DNA of 7,103 bases, taken from positions 1-7,103 of the forward strand of contig JAGKUT010000055.1 of assembly GCA_021152765.1 (NCBI GenBank), given 5' to 3'. Each line of letters opens with the position of its first letter. Positions within the stretch are counted from its first letter, which is position 1. The notes under the pieces are model-generated. The model did no database searches. It was not told the DNA's origin and worked only from the letters and a program-made list of their open reading frames with translations. A program made the translations under genes and the position numbers. Below, piece by piece: positions 1 to 7,029 of the stretch. The stretch is from Actinomycetes bacterium (GTDB lineage Bacteria; Bacillota_I; Bacilli_A; RF39; UBA660).

Positions 1-1428
1 CATTTATTAAAGTTTAAGAGTATTAAACAAAAAGAAAAATTCTATGATTATAATGAAAAAACAATCACGGATTTAATTGAAGATTTAGATAATCAATTAA
101 GTATAGATAAAAATGTTAAAAAGGCAAATGAAGTTTTGACTGGAAAAATTAAATCTCAAGAGTTAAATACTTTTTTATCAAAAAATCAATGGATTATTCC
201 TATGATTAAAGACTTAAATACATTAAAAAAAGAATACTGGCATTATGTATTAAGTACAAGTGATATTAAAAATGCAATTGAAAACTACATAAATAACTAT
301 AATTTAAATAGTAAAGTATTAAAAGAAATTATTGATAAAACTACTGATTTAGACAATTACAAAAAATGGAATAATGCCATAACTGAATTTAACGACAAAT
401 TTATAAATATGCCATTTGAATTAGAAGTTAATAATATAAGTGATATTATATTAAAAAATAGTGCATGCTCCTTGAACTATAAGTTTAAAGACAAATATGA
501 TGTTAATGAAAATGTAGATAAAAATTTATTAAAAGATAATTTAAGTAAAGGTGAAAGAAAAGCATTTAATATACTTAATCTTATATTTGAAATACAATAT
601 AGAAAAGAAAATAACATAGAAACAATATTTGTTTTAGATGATATAGCAGATTCGTTTGATTATAAAAACAAATATGCAATAATAGAATTATTGAAGGAGT
701 TGAATAATAATAGTACATTCCATTTAGTAATTTTGACACATAATTTTGACTTCTACAGAGCATGTGCTAATAGATTACATGTAAAAAAATTATCAGTTAT
801 AAAAGAGAATGAAATTAATTTAATTGATTTTCATTTCACTAGAAATGTATTTACATCATTCAAAGATAGAATTAATGATTCTAAATACTTCATAGCATCT
901 ATTCCATTTACGAGAAATATAATAGAAATGACTAATGGAAATCAGGATAATGATTATTTACTTCTTACAAGTTGTTTGCATTATAAGAAAAATACAGAAA
1001 CAATAACAACTTTACAAATAAATGATATATTTAAAACTCATATTAATACAAGTTCTAATCTTAAAGACTCTAAATTTATAGATTTACTATTTGACGTTAC
1101 AGATAATATACGACAAGGAACTACTGAAATAGAATTACATAATAAATTAATTCTATCGATAGCTATAAGATTGTTATTTGAAAAGAAATTATTTAATAAA
1201 TTTAATGATTGGAATGTAGTTAATGGTTTCACAAGCAATCAGACATATGAATTAATTGATTACTGTGTTAATAATAATTTACTTACATATGAAGAAAAAA
1301 GTATATCTGAAAAAGTAAGAATTATGGTATCAGAAAATATTCATGTTAATGCGTTTATGTATGAGCCGATAATTGATATGAGTGATGACGAATTAATAAA
1401 TTTATATGAAATGATTAAAAAAATGTGA
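1..1428 (+). CDS. ABC/AAA_13-type ATPase, 5'-truncated by window edge; possible defence nuclease
   Basis: The reading frame is open from base 1, so the gene starts upstream and a TTG at 136 is not its start. The visible 475 residues are the C-terminal part. Seen: an ABC signature LSKGE (residues 181-185), a Walker B stretch ending FVLDDIADSFD in which Asp214 stands where most ABC ATPases have the catalytic Glu, and an H-loop LTHNFD (His247). The N-terminal Walker A must lie outside the window. This layout matches SMC/RloC-like ATPases that are common in defence islands. The last 230 residues contain Arg390-x3-Glu394 and a conserved-looking IHVNAFMYEP block with His448. PrrC/RloC anticodon nucleases use an Arg-x3-Glu...His triad, so tRNA cleavage is a reasonable guess, but the Glu-His spacing (54) is longer than in PrrC. 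The ATPase call is solid; the nuclease call is inference. A candidate small RNA follows directly. Confidence 0.85.
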   Translation, partial: HLLKFKSIKQKEKFYDYNEKTITDLIEDLDNQLSIDKNVKKANEVLTGKIKSQELNTFLSKNQWIIPMIKDLNTLKKEYWHYVLSTSDIKNAIENYINNYNLNSKVLKEIIDKTTDLDNYKKWNNAITEFNDKFINMPFELEVNNISDIILKNSACSLNYKFKDKYDVNENVDKNLLKDNLSKGERKAFNILNLIFEIQYRKENNIETIFVLDDIADSFDYKNKYAIIELLKELNNNSTFHLVILTHNFDFYRACANRLHVKKLSVIKENEINLIDFHFTRNVFTSFKDRINDSKYFIASIPFTRNIIEMTNGNQDNDYLLLTSCLHYKKNTETITTLQINDIFKTHINTSSNLKDSKFIDLLFDVTDNIRQGTTEIELHNKLILSIAIRLLFEKKLFNKFNDWNVVNGFTSNQTYELIDYCVNNNLLTYEEKSISEKVRIMVSENIHVNAFMYEPIIDMSDDELINLYEMIKKM

Positions 1429-1444
1429 ATTAATAAAAAAAGTA

Positions 1445-1453
1445 TGCTATAAT
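1445..1453 (+). promoter_or_regulatory. extended -10 promoter of the small RNA
   Basis: TGCTATAAT is a perfect extended -10 element, 17 bases after the ATPase stop codon. No good -35 is visible 16-18 bases upstream, which extended -10 promoters tolerate. Transcription would start near 1460. Confidence 0.6.
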
Positions 1454-1459
1454 GTGTAT

Positions 1460-1557
1460 AGAAATTAGTTGTTTATCAACTTTTACTTTAGGGTTTCAGA
1501 TAACCTTTGTTATCGCCCCATTTAAGAAATTACTAAGTAGAAATACTTAGTTTTTTT
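1460..1557 (+). ncRNA. candidate structured small RNA (about 97 nt)
   Basis: No ORF with a ribosome binding site is present here, but the stretch is bounded by an extended -10 promoter and an intrinsic terminator. Three stems can be drawn by eye. The first is AGTTG/CAACT (1467-1471 with 1477-1481, 5-nt loop). The second is a longer imperfect hairpin over 1486-1526, with the perfect inner stem GATAAC/GTTATC (1499-1504 with 1509-1514, loop CTTT) and an outer GGG/CCC clamp (1491-1493 with 1517-1519). The third is the terminator. The 8-mer AGAAATTA occurs at 1460-1467 and again at 1525-1532, near the two ends of the RNA. It is not a family I recognise. It may be a free small RNA linked to the upstream ATPase, the 3' UTR of that gene, or an attenuating leader of the downstream gene. 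Confidence 0.5.
1532..1557 (+). terminator. intrinsic terminator after ATPase/small RNA
   Basis: A perfect 8-bp stem ACTAAGTA/TACTTAGT (1532-1539 with 1544-1551), closed by a GAAA tetraloop, runs into seven T (1551-1557). It would end both the ATPase transcript and the small RNA. Confidence 0.9.
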
Positions 1558-1568
1558 GTACTTATATA

Positions 1569-1577
1569 TGATATAAT
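1569..1577 (+). promoter_or_regulatory. extended -10 promoter of the YjbR-family gene
   Basis: TGATATAAT is a perfect extended -10 just past the terminator. It predicts a start near 1584, almost at the ribosome binding site, so the leader would be very short. No convincing -35 is seen. Confidence 0.5.
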
Positions 1578-1584
1578 TACAAAT

Positions 1585-1590
1585 AGGTGA
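1585..1590 (+). promoter_or_regulatory. RBS that fixes the TTG start of the YjbR gene
   Basis: AGGTGA with a 5-base gap to TTG at 1596. An upstream in-frame GTG at 1587 lies inside this site and so is unlikely to be the start. Confidence 0.65.
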
Positions 1591-1595
1591 TTAGT

Positions 1596-2258
1596 TTGAA
1601 TATAGAAAAAGATATTTTTAAAAGAACAATAGTTAATTTTAAACAAATAGAACTATACGGATTTAAAAAAGAAAATAATAAATACATTTTTGAAAAGAAC
1701 TTTTTGAAAGATGATTTTAAAGCAATCATCACCATTGATGACAAAGGTATTATTAGTGGCAAAGTAATTGACTTACAGATAAATGAAGAATACACAAATA
1801 TAAATACTGAAATGACAGGAGAATTTATTAACAAAGTTAGAGAATCATATAAAGACATTTTAATAGATATTAGAAATAAATGCTTTGAAAATAAATACTT
1901 TATATTTGACCAATCAAATAGAATTAATAAATATATTAAAGATAAGTATAATAATGAACCAGAATTTTTATGGAATAAATTTCCCGGATATGCAGTTTAT
2001 AGAAATGAAAAAAATAAAAAATGGTACGGAATTATAATGAATCTGGATATGTCTAAATTAAACAATGGAACAGGAGAAACAGAGATAATAAATATTAAAT
2101 TAGATGAAAATAAGATAAAAAAATTATTAAAACAAAAAGGATTTTATGAAGCATACCATATGAGTAAAAAAGATTGGATATCAATCATTTTAAATGATAC
2201 ATTAAAAGATGATGAAATAATTTCATTATTAAATGAATCATATGAATTAGTGAACTAA
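1596..2258 (+). CDS. MmcQ/YjbR family protein with N-terminal extension
   Basis: A 220-residue protein. I place the start at TTG 1596 because AGGTGA (1585-1590) lies 5 bases before it. The GTG at 1587, which would add three residues, overlaps that site and has no RBS of its own. The C-terminal half (about residues 114-219) is a clear YjbR/MmcQ (DUF419) domain: FPGYAVYRN, then NKKWYGIIMN, then the hallmark EAYHMSKKDWISIIL, and DDEIISLLNESYELV at the end. These small proteins have a CyaY-like, MotA-C-like fold and are often labelled DNA-binding, but no biochemical role is established. The first 110 residues form a separate domain seen in other Bacillota members of the family, so this is not a novel fusion. 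The gene has its own promoter and seems to be transcribed alone. Confidence 0.88.
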   Translation: MNIEKDIFKRTIVNFKQIELYGFKKENNKYIFEKNFLKDDFKAIITIDDKGIISGKVIDLQINEEYTNINTEMTGEFINKVRESYKDILIDIRNKCFENKYFIFDQSNRINKYIKDKYNNEPEFLWNKFPGYAVYRNEKNKKWYGIIMNLDMSKLNNGTGETEIINIKLDENKIKKLLKQKGFYEAYHMSKKDWISIILNDTLKDDEIISLLNESYELVN

Positions 2259-2290
2259 AACATAAAAAAGACAAAAATATATCTTAGTAA

Positions 2291-2299
2291 TGATATAAT
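2291..2299 (+). promoter_or_regulatory. extended -10 promoter of the hydrolase-flavodoxin operon
   Basis: TGATATAAT, the same 9-mer as at 1569-1577, lies 21 bases before the hydrolase ATG and just upstream of AGGAG (2307-2311). No good -35 is present at normal spacing; AAGACA (2268-2273) is 20 bases away. No terminator is visible between 2259 and 2290, so read-through from the YjbR gene is also possible. Confidence 0.55.
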
Positions 2300-2320
2300 A
2301 TATAAGAGGAGAGATATTAA

Positions 2321-3304
2321 ATGAATAATGAATTAAATATAACAAAAGAATGGGATAAAACATTTAAACTAAGTGATAAAGTAAATCATAAAAAAATAAC
2401 ATTTCATACAAGATTTGGAAATACATTAGTAGCAGATCAATATGAGCCTAAAAACTATAATGGAAAACTACCAGCAATATCAGTATGCGGACCATTTGGA
2501 GCAGTTAAAGAACAATGTAGCGGATTATACGCAATGAAAATGGCAGAAAAAGGATTTATAACAATCGCATTTGACCCATCATTTACAGGAGAATCAAGTG
2601 GAACACCAAGATATATGGCATCACCCGATATTAATACGGAAGACTTTCAAGCATCAATAGATTACTTAATAACACTTGAAAATGTTGACCCAGAAAAAAT
2701 TTCAATTATAGGTATTTGTGGTTGGGGTGGACTTGCTTTAAATGCTGCGAGTATTGATACAAGAATAAAAGCTACCATATGTTCAACTATGTATAATATG
2801 AGTAGAGTAAATCATAATGGATATTTTGATGAAACTACAGAAGACGAACTATATAAATTAAAAGAAAATCTTAATAAACAAAGAATAGAAGATTACAAAA
2901 CAAATAATTATAAACTAGGCGGAGGATGCTTAGAACTTCCAGTTCCAGAAGATGCACCATTCTTTGTTAAAGACTATAGTGAATACTATAAAGGAAGAGC
3001 ATACCATGAAAGAAGTTTAAATTCTAATGGAGGATGGAATATGACATCCGCACTATCATTTATAAATACACCACAACATACATTTTCAAAAGAAATAAGA
3101 AATGCAGTATTAATAATTCATGGAGAAAATGCTCATTCATGTTATTTCAGTAAAGATGCATATAATAATATGGTAAAAGACTCTAAATATGCTGATAACA
3201 AAGAATTATTAATTATACCTAATGCAGTACATACAGATTTATATGATAACCTCGAAATTATACCATTTGATAAAATAGAAAAATTCATTAGAACAAATAT
3301 ATAA
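2321..3304 (+). CDS. alpha/beta hydrolase with Cys nucleophile (YcjY/DLH-like)
   Basis: A 327-residue cytoplasmic alpha/beta hydrolase with ATG start and AGGAG 9 bases upstream. No signal peptide or membrane segment is seen. The nucleophile elbow reads GICGWGG with Cys133, as in dienelactone-hydrolase-type enzymes, where most esterases have GxSxG. The late strand LIIHGENAHSCYFS (residues 264-277) should carry the acid, probably Glu269, and His304 in PNAVHTDLYD is the likely catalytic His. FDPSFTGESSG (residues 84-94) is the usual conserved loop after the oxyanion strand. The substrate is unknown. These proteins belong to the broad COG1073 group and are often found beside flavodoxins or other small redox proteins, as here. 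The flavodoxin begins 18 bases downstream with no terminator between, so the two form an operon. Confidence 0.88.
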   Translation: MNNELNITKEWDKTFKLSDKVNHKKITFHTRFGNTLVADQYEPKNYNGKLPAISVCGPFGAVKEQCSGLYAMKMAEKGFITIAFDPSFTGESSGTPRYMASPDINTEDFQASIDYLITLENVDPEKISIIGICGWGGLALNAASIDTRIKATICSTMYNMSRVNHNGYFDETTEDELYKLKENLNKQRIEDYKTNNYKLGGGCLELPVPEDAPFFVKDYSEYYKGRAYHERSLNSNGGWNMTSALSFINTPQHTFSKEIRNAVLIIHGENAHSCYFSKDAYNNMVKDSKYADNKELLIIPNAVHTDLYDNLEIIPFDKIEKFIRTNI

Positions 3305-3322
3305 AAAAAGGAGACGATAAAT

Positions 3323-3817
3323 TTGAAAGATAAAAAAAGTTTAATTATTTACTTTAGTAGAGCAGATGAAAACTATTCTGTAGGATATATCGATAAAGGA
3401 AATACAGAAATAGTTGCTGAATACGTAAGAGATTTAACTAATGCAGATATATTTAAAGTAGAACCATTAGTTCCATACGCAAAGGACTATCAAACTTGTA
3501 TAAAAGAAGCAAAAGAAAGAATAGGTAATGCACCAATAAAAGAAACAATAAATGATATTTCTAACTATGAAGTGATTTATATTATGAGCCCAATATACTG
3601 GGGAACATATGCTCCAGAATTAGAAACAGCAATTAAAGATTTAAACTTTACTGGAAAGACAATAAGAGTTATTACAACACATGAAGGATCCGGACTAGGT
3701 AATGTTGTCAATGATTTAAAAAGAAGTTGCAAAGGAGCAATTATATTAGATGACGCACTTGCAATAGTAGGATCACAAGCCAAAGAATCAAAAAATAGAA
3801 TAGAATCTTGGATATAG
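3323..3817 (+). CDS. flavodoxin family protein
   Basis: A 164-residue flavodoxin-like protein, second gene of the hydrolase operon. The start is TTG at 3323, with AAGGAGA (3308-3314) 8 bases before it; there is no ATG nearby. Strand 1 SLIIYFSR leads into the FMN phosphate-binding loop, here unusually long: FSRADENY, then about ten residues, then KGNTE (residues 11-29). The loop that packs against the isoalloxazine ring is SPIYWGTYAPEL (89-100), and TTHEGSGLG (118-126) forms the third flavin contact. Length and loops fit the Flavodoxin_4 group of stand-alone FMN proteins, which act as electron carriers or small NAD(P)H-linked reductases. The coupling with the hydrolase suggests a joint detoxification or redox role, but the partner and substrate are unknown. 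Confidence 0.88.
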   Translation: MKDKKSLIIYFSRADENYSVGYIDKGNTEIVAEYVRDLTNADIFKVEPLVPYAKDYQTCIKEAKERIGNAPIKETINDISNYEVIYIMSPIYWGTYAPELETAIKDLNFTGKTIRVITTHEGSGLGNVVNDLKRSCKGAIILDDALAIVGSQAKESKNRIESWI

Positions 3818-3834
3818 AATAAAACAAAGATTTA

Positions 3835-4391
<557 letters not shown>

Positions 4392-4443
4392 ATATTAATA
4401 TATTAAAGAAAAAATATAGTAAATAATTCATACACACAAAAAA

Positions 4444-5520
4444 TTATTTTAATTTATCTTCAATGAAAATTTTATTTTTTTTAAGCCTTTCATCATCAGG
4501 AGACATTTCTAAAGCTTTATTAATATTCTCTAAAGCTAAATCATACATACCCCTATAATAATAACTTAATGAAAGTAAATCATAAATAGTATGATTCCAA
4601 CTAAAAGGTTCATTTATATAACTTTTTGTACTTTTCTCAATTTTTAATGCATCTAAACAGTATTTTTCAATTAAGTTCCAATTCTCTAAACGATACTCCA
4701 AGAATGCCATTTCAACATAGGGATCTCTTAAATATGGTGCCTCCTTAATAGCTTTATCAAACCACATCCTAGCTTCATCATATCTTCCTAGATTAATATA
4801 ACACCTACCAATAAATCTCATAGAGGCACATCTCTCATCCTTCCAAGTCGCATTTTTCATATTTAAATGTTTAATTAAAGTATCAATAGATTCATTCCAT
4901 CTACCATAATACATATATTCACGTCCAAGATAATGCATATTTCTGTCATCATCAGGACATTCCTTAACAGACATTTCAAGTAATGGTAAATAACTACCTC
5001 TAGATTTATTATAATCAGGATAATGATTAACAGTAATTAAATCAGTAGTAATATAAGATTCTTTTTCGCCTTTAAAATTTAAAACTTCATGAACAGGATG
5101 AGTCCAAACATAATCATTTCTAGAATGAATTTTCTCAATATAAAAATTAACAGCTGGATTTCCATAAGAATCAAAACTCCAATTATAATTATATCTAAGC
5201 CTTGTAGTACCATCCTTCCAAATATCCTCTAACTTATTTCTCCATCCAGGCTCAATAACTTCATCTAAATCTAGACATACACAAATATCAGTATCAGTAG
5301 GAACCATCTCTAAAGATTCGTTTCTAGCAACATCAAATCTCCAAGGATCAAATACCTTACTTTTAACAATCGCACCACGTTCTCTTAATTTGGAAACAGT
5401 ATTATCAAAAGAACCAGTATCCAATACATAAACTGAATCTGCTTCACTAACAGAATCCATCCATCTATCAACAAATTTTTCCTCATTCTTACAAATCGCA
5501 TAAACACAAACTTTCTTCAC
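4444..5520 (-). CDS. family 2 glycosyltransferase with C-terminal TPR repeats
   Basis: A 358-residue cytoplasmic protein with GTG start at 5520 and AAGGAG (5528-5533), 7 bases upstream. The N-terminal GT-A fold (about 1-180) opens with VCVYAICKNEE, then DTGSFDNT (34-41) for the nucleotide, the metal-binding DLDE (84-87) and HPVHE (141-145), close to the acceptor side. From about residue 193 to 345 helical TPR units follow, for example YLGREYMYYGRWNESI, FIGRCYINLGRYDEA and SLSYYYRGMYDLALENINKALEMSP. This GT2-TPR architecture is common among enzymes that modify surface proteins and glycans. It lies directly upstream of a Thr-rich collagen-like gene in the same direction, so that protein is its likely acceptor. 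In Clostridioides difficile, sgtA sits beside bclA3 and glycosylates the encoded collagen-like protein. The donor sugar cannot be told from the sequence. Confidence 0.92.
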   Translation of the reverse strand: MKKVCVYAICKNEEKFVDRWMDSVSEADSVYVLDTGSFDNTVSKLRERGAIVKSKVFDPWRFDVARNESLEMVPTDTDICVCLDLDEVIEPGWRNKLEDIWKDGTTRLRYNYNWSFDSYGNPAVNFYIEKIHSRNDYVWTHPVHEVLNFKGEKESYITTDLITVNHYPDYNKSRGSYLPLLEMSVKECPDDDRNMHYLGREYMYYGRWNESIDTLIKHLNMKNATWKDERCASMRFIGRCYINLGRYDEARMWFDKAIKEAPYLRDPYVEMAFLEYRLENWNLIEKYCLDALKIEKSTKSYINEPFSWNHTIYDLLSLSYYYRGMYDLALENINKALEMSPDDERLKKNKIFIEDKLK

Positions 5521-5539
5521 AAAAACACTCCTTCAAAAT

Positions 5540-5567
5540 ATTATATGAATAAAAAAAAATAAGACAA
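5540..5567 (-). promoter_or_regulatory. sigma-A type promoter of the glycosyltransferase operon
   Basis: On the minus strand, -35 TTGTCT (5562-5567), a 16-base T-rich spacer and a perfect -10 TATAAT (5540-5545), just upstream of the AAGGAG site. It lies back to back with the promoter of the tag remnant. Confidence 0.7.
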
Positions 5568-5582
5568 TTATAATAAACTAAA

Positions 5583-5591
5583 TGTTATAAT
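5583..5591 (+). promoter_or_regulatory. extended -10 promoter of the tag remnant
   Basis: TGTTATAAT, a perfect extended -10, 15 bases before the ATG at 5607. The transcript would start near 5598, so the leader is nearly absent and only a weak GGTG (5598-5601) could act as RBS. Confidence 0.6.
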
Positions 5592-5606
5592 ATATTTGGT
5601 GATTAT

Positions 5607-5933
5607 ATGAGATGTAAATGGTGTAATGAAAAAAATAATTTATATATAGAATATCATGATAAAGAATGGGGAATACTAAATAAAGAAGATAAATATCTAT
5701 ATGAGATGTTAATACTAGAATCATTTCAAGCAGGATTATCATGGGAATGTATATTAAATAAAAGAGAATCTTTTAGAATCGCTTTTGATAATTTTGATAT
5801 AGATAAAATAATATATTATGATGAAAATAAAATAAATGAATTATTAAACAATAAAGATATAATTAGAAATAAATTAAAAATAATAATAAATTCACATGAT
5901 GCATATTGCTTTTTGCACAAAAAAACTGTATAA
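5607..5933 (+). pseudogene. tag: DNA-3-methyladenine glycosylase I, C-terminally truncated
   Basis: The 108 residues match the N-terminal half of Tag, the base-excision enzyme that removes 3-methyladenine from DNA; the complete family is about 185 residues. Retained: Cys3 and His17 of the zinc site, YHDKEWG (16-22), the active-site Glu38 in LESFQAGLSW with Trp46, and IIRNKLKIIINSHDAY (85-100). Homology then stops and the frame runs through CFLHKKTV to a stop at 5931-5933. The second zinc pair (His and Cys near residues 175-179 in E. coli Tag) and the closing helices are missing. The next gene begins only 95 bases later and no remnant of the C-terminal half is seen in any frame there, so this looks like a deletion, not a simple frameshift. 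Promoter and start codon are intact, so a short protein may still be made, but it is unlikely to be active. Confidence 0.85.
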
Positions 5934-5941
5934 AAATGTAA

Positions 5942-5988
5942 AAAATAAACATAATAAAAGAAAAACTATAGAAAATAATGTTTATTTT
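5942..5988. repeat. 11-bp inverted repeat upstream of the dehydrogenase gene
   Basis: AAAATAAACAT (5942-5952) and ATGTTTATTTT (5978-5988) are perfect inverse copies with a 25-base spacer; the match extends to 13 of 14. The right arm touches the likely -10 region of the next gene. It could be an operator for a dimeric repressor or a weak terminator for the tag remnant. Confidence 0.6.
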
Positions 5989-5998
5989 ATAATATAAT
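5988..5998 (+). promoter_or_regulatory. probable -10 region of the dehydrogenase gene
   Basis: TATAATATAAT contains two overlapping TATAAT hexamers (5988-5993 and 5993-5998), placed 30-40 bases before the ATG. No TG extension or convincing -35 is seen, so the promoter assignment is less sure than for the other genes. Confidence 0.4.
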
Positions 5999-6028
5999 AA
6001 AGACAGCTAACGTAAAGGAGGATCAAAA

Positions 6029-6988
6029 ATGGAATACAAAAAAATAGTAGTAATAGGTGGAGGAGTATTAGGATCACAAATAGCGTTTCAATCAGCATAT
6101 TCAGGATATGATACAACAATACTTATAAGAAAAGAAGATAAAAAACAAAAAATAACAAAAGCGTTAGAAACACTAAAAAAAACATATATAGAAACATTAA
6201 CAGAAATGACACCAAAACATAATTGGGCAAGGGGACTTGGCGACCCTAAAAATTTTAATAGAGAAAAACAATTAGAAATAGCAGAAAACACATTAGAAAA
6301 AATAACAATAACAACAAATCAAAAAGAAGCATTAGAAGATGCAGATTTAGTTATTGAATCAATTACTGAAAATATAGAAATAAAAAGAAATCTATATGCA
6401 CAAATAGCAAATTTATTACCAGAAAAAACAGTAATAGTAACTAATTCTTCAACACTATTGCCATCAAAACTTGCAGATTATACAAAAAGACCAAATAAGT
6501 TTTTATCTATGCACTTTGCTAACTCAATATGGAAAAACAATATAGTTGAAGTTATGGGACATGCAAAAACAGAAAAAAAATACTTTGACGAAATAATTGA
6601 ATTTGGAAAATCAATTAGAATGATTCCACTTCCAGTAACAAAAGAAAAATCTGGATACTTATTAAATTCAATGTTAGTGCCATTCCTATTAAGTGCATTA
6701 GACTTATATGCAAATGGAATATCAGATCCACAAAGTATAGATGATGCTTGGACACTTGGAACAGGAGCTCCACATGGACCATTCAAAATAATGGATGTTG
6801 TTGGACTTGAAACAGTTAAAAATATAGTAGAACAATATCAAAAAGTTCCTGGAATAATTAATCCGTTATTAAAGAAAATGATGCTTCCATATAACTATAA
6901 AAACATGCTTAACATTGTAAATAAATATATATCAGAAGGAAAATTAGGAAAATCAACAGGTGAAGGATTCTATAAATACGAAGATTAA
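6029..6988 (+). CDS. 3-hydroxyacyl-CoA dehydrogenase family protein
   Basis: A 319-residue cytoplasmic NAD-dependent dehydrogenase. ATG at 6029 is preceded by AAAGGAGG (6014-6021) at a 7-base gap, one of the strongest RBSs in the window. The N-terminal Rossmann fold has VVIGGGVLGSQIA (7-19; GxGxxG at 10-15), then DLVIESITEN (106-115). Catalytic residues align with the L-3-hydroxyacyl-CoA dehydrogenase family: Ser141, His162, Glu174 (same 12-residue His-Glu spacing as the human enzyme) and Asn213. The C-terminal helical domain ends in GKSTGEGFYKYED. It is longer than Hbd (about 280), with an insertion near residues 56-78, and the usual HFFNP after the catalytic His is HFANSIWKNN. This marks a Bacillota subgroup whose substrate is not settled, so 3-hydroxybutyryl-CoA is only one possibility. 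No other beta-oxidation or butyrate genes are adjacent; it appears monocistronic. Confidence 0.9.
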   Translation: MEYKKIVVIGGGVLGSQIAFQSAYSGYDTTILIRKEDKKQKITKALETLKKTYIETLTEMTPKHNWARGLGDPKNFNREKQLEIAENTLEKITITTNQKEALEDADLVIESITENIEIKRNLYAQIANLLPEKTVIVTNSSTLLPSKLADYTKRPNKFLSMHFANSIWKNNIVEVMGHAKTEKKYFDEIIEFGKSIRMIPLPVTKEKSGYLLNSMLVPFLLSALDLYANGISDPQSIDDAWTLGTGAPHGPFKIMDVVGLETVKNIVEQYQKVPGIINPLLKKMMLPYNYKNMLNIVNKYISEGKLGKSTGEGFYKYED

Positions 6989-7001
6989 AGGTAATAAAAT
7001 C

Positions 7002-7029
7002 AAAAGATAATGAATAATTATCTTTTTTT
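7002..7029 (+). terminator. intrinsic terminator of the dehydrogenase gene
   Basis: A 10-bp perfect stem AAAAGATAAT/ATTATCTTTT (7002-7011 with 7017-7026), loop GAATA, running into seven T (7023-7029), 13 bases after the stop codon. Confidence 0.9.

Noticed and set aside
136..138. TTG at 136 as start of the ATPase gene
   Set aside because: The frame stays open to base 1 with family-like sequence, and no RBS precedes the TTG.
1426..1428. TGA read as Trp (Mycoplasma-type code)
   Set aside because: All Trp codons in the genes are TGG and the TGA falls at a natural protein end followed by promoter-like sequence.
1525..1551. Resemblance of AGAAATTACTAAGTAG to a Cas12a repeat, or of the small RNA to a tracrRNA
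   Set aside because: The stem is an ordinary terminator with a GAAA loop. There is no repeat array, no cas gene, and no anti-repeat partner in the window.
5934..6028. Frameshifted rest of tag after the stop
   Set aside because: None of the three plus frames here gives the expected Tag C-terminal residues, and there is too little space for the missing 80 codons.
6088..6786. Minus-strand ORFs of 67 and 102 residues inside the dehydrogenase gene, and others at 581-763, 1038-1238, 1577-1858 and 3577-3783
   Set aside because: They lie opposite well-supported genes, lack RBSs and show no recognisable domains.
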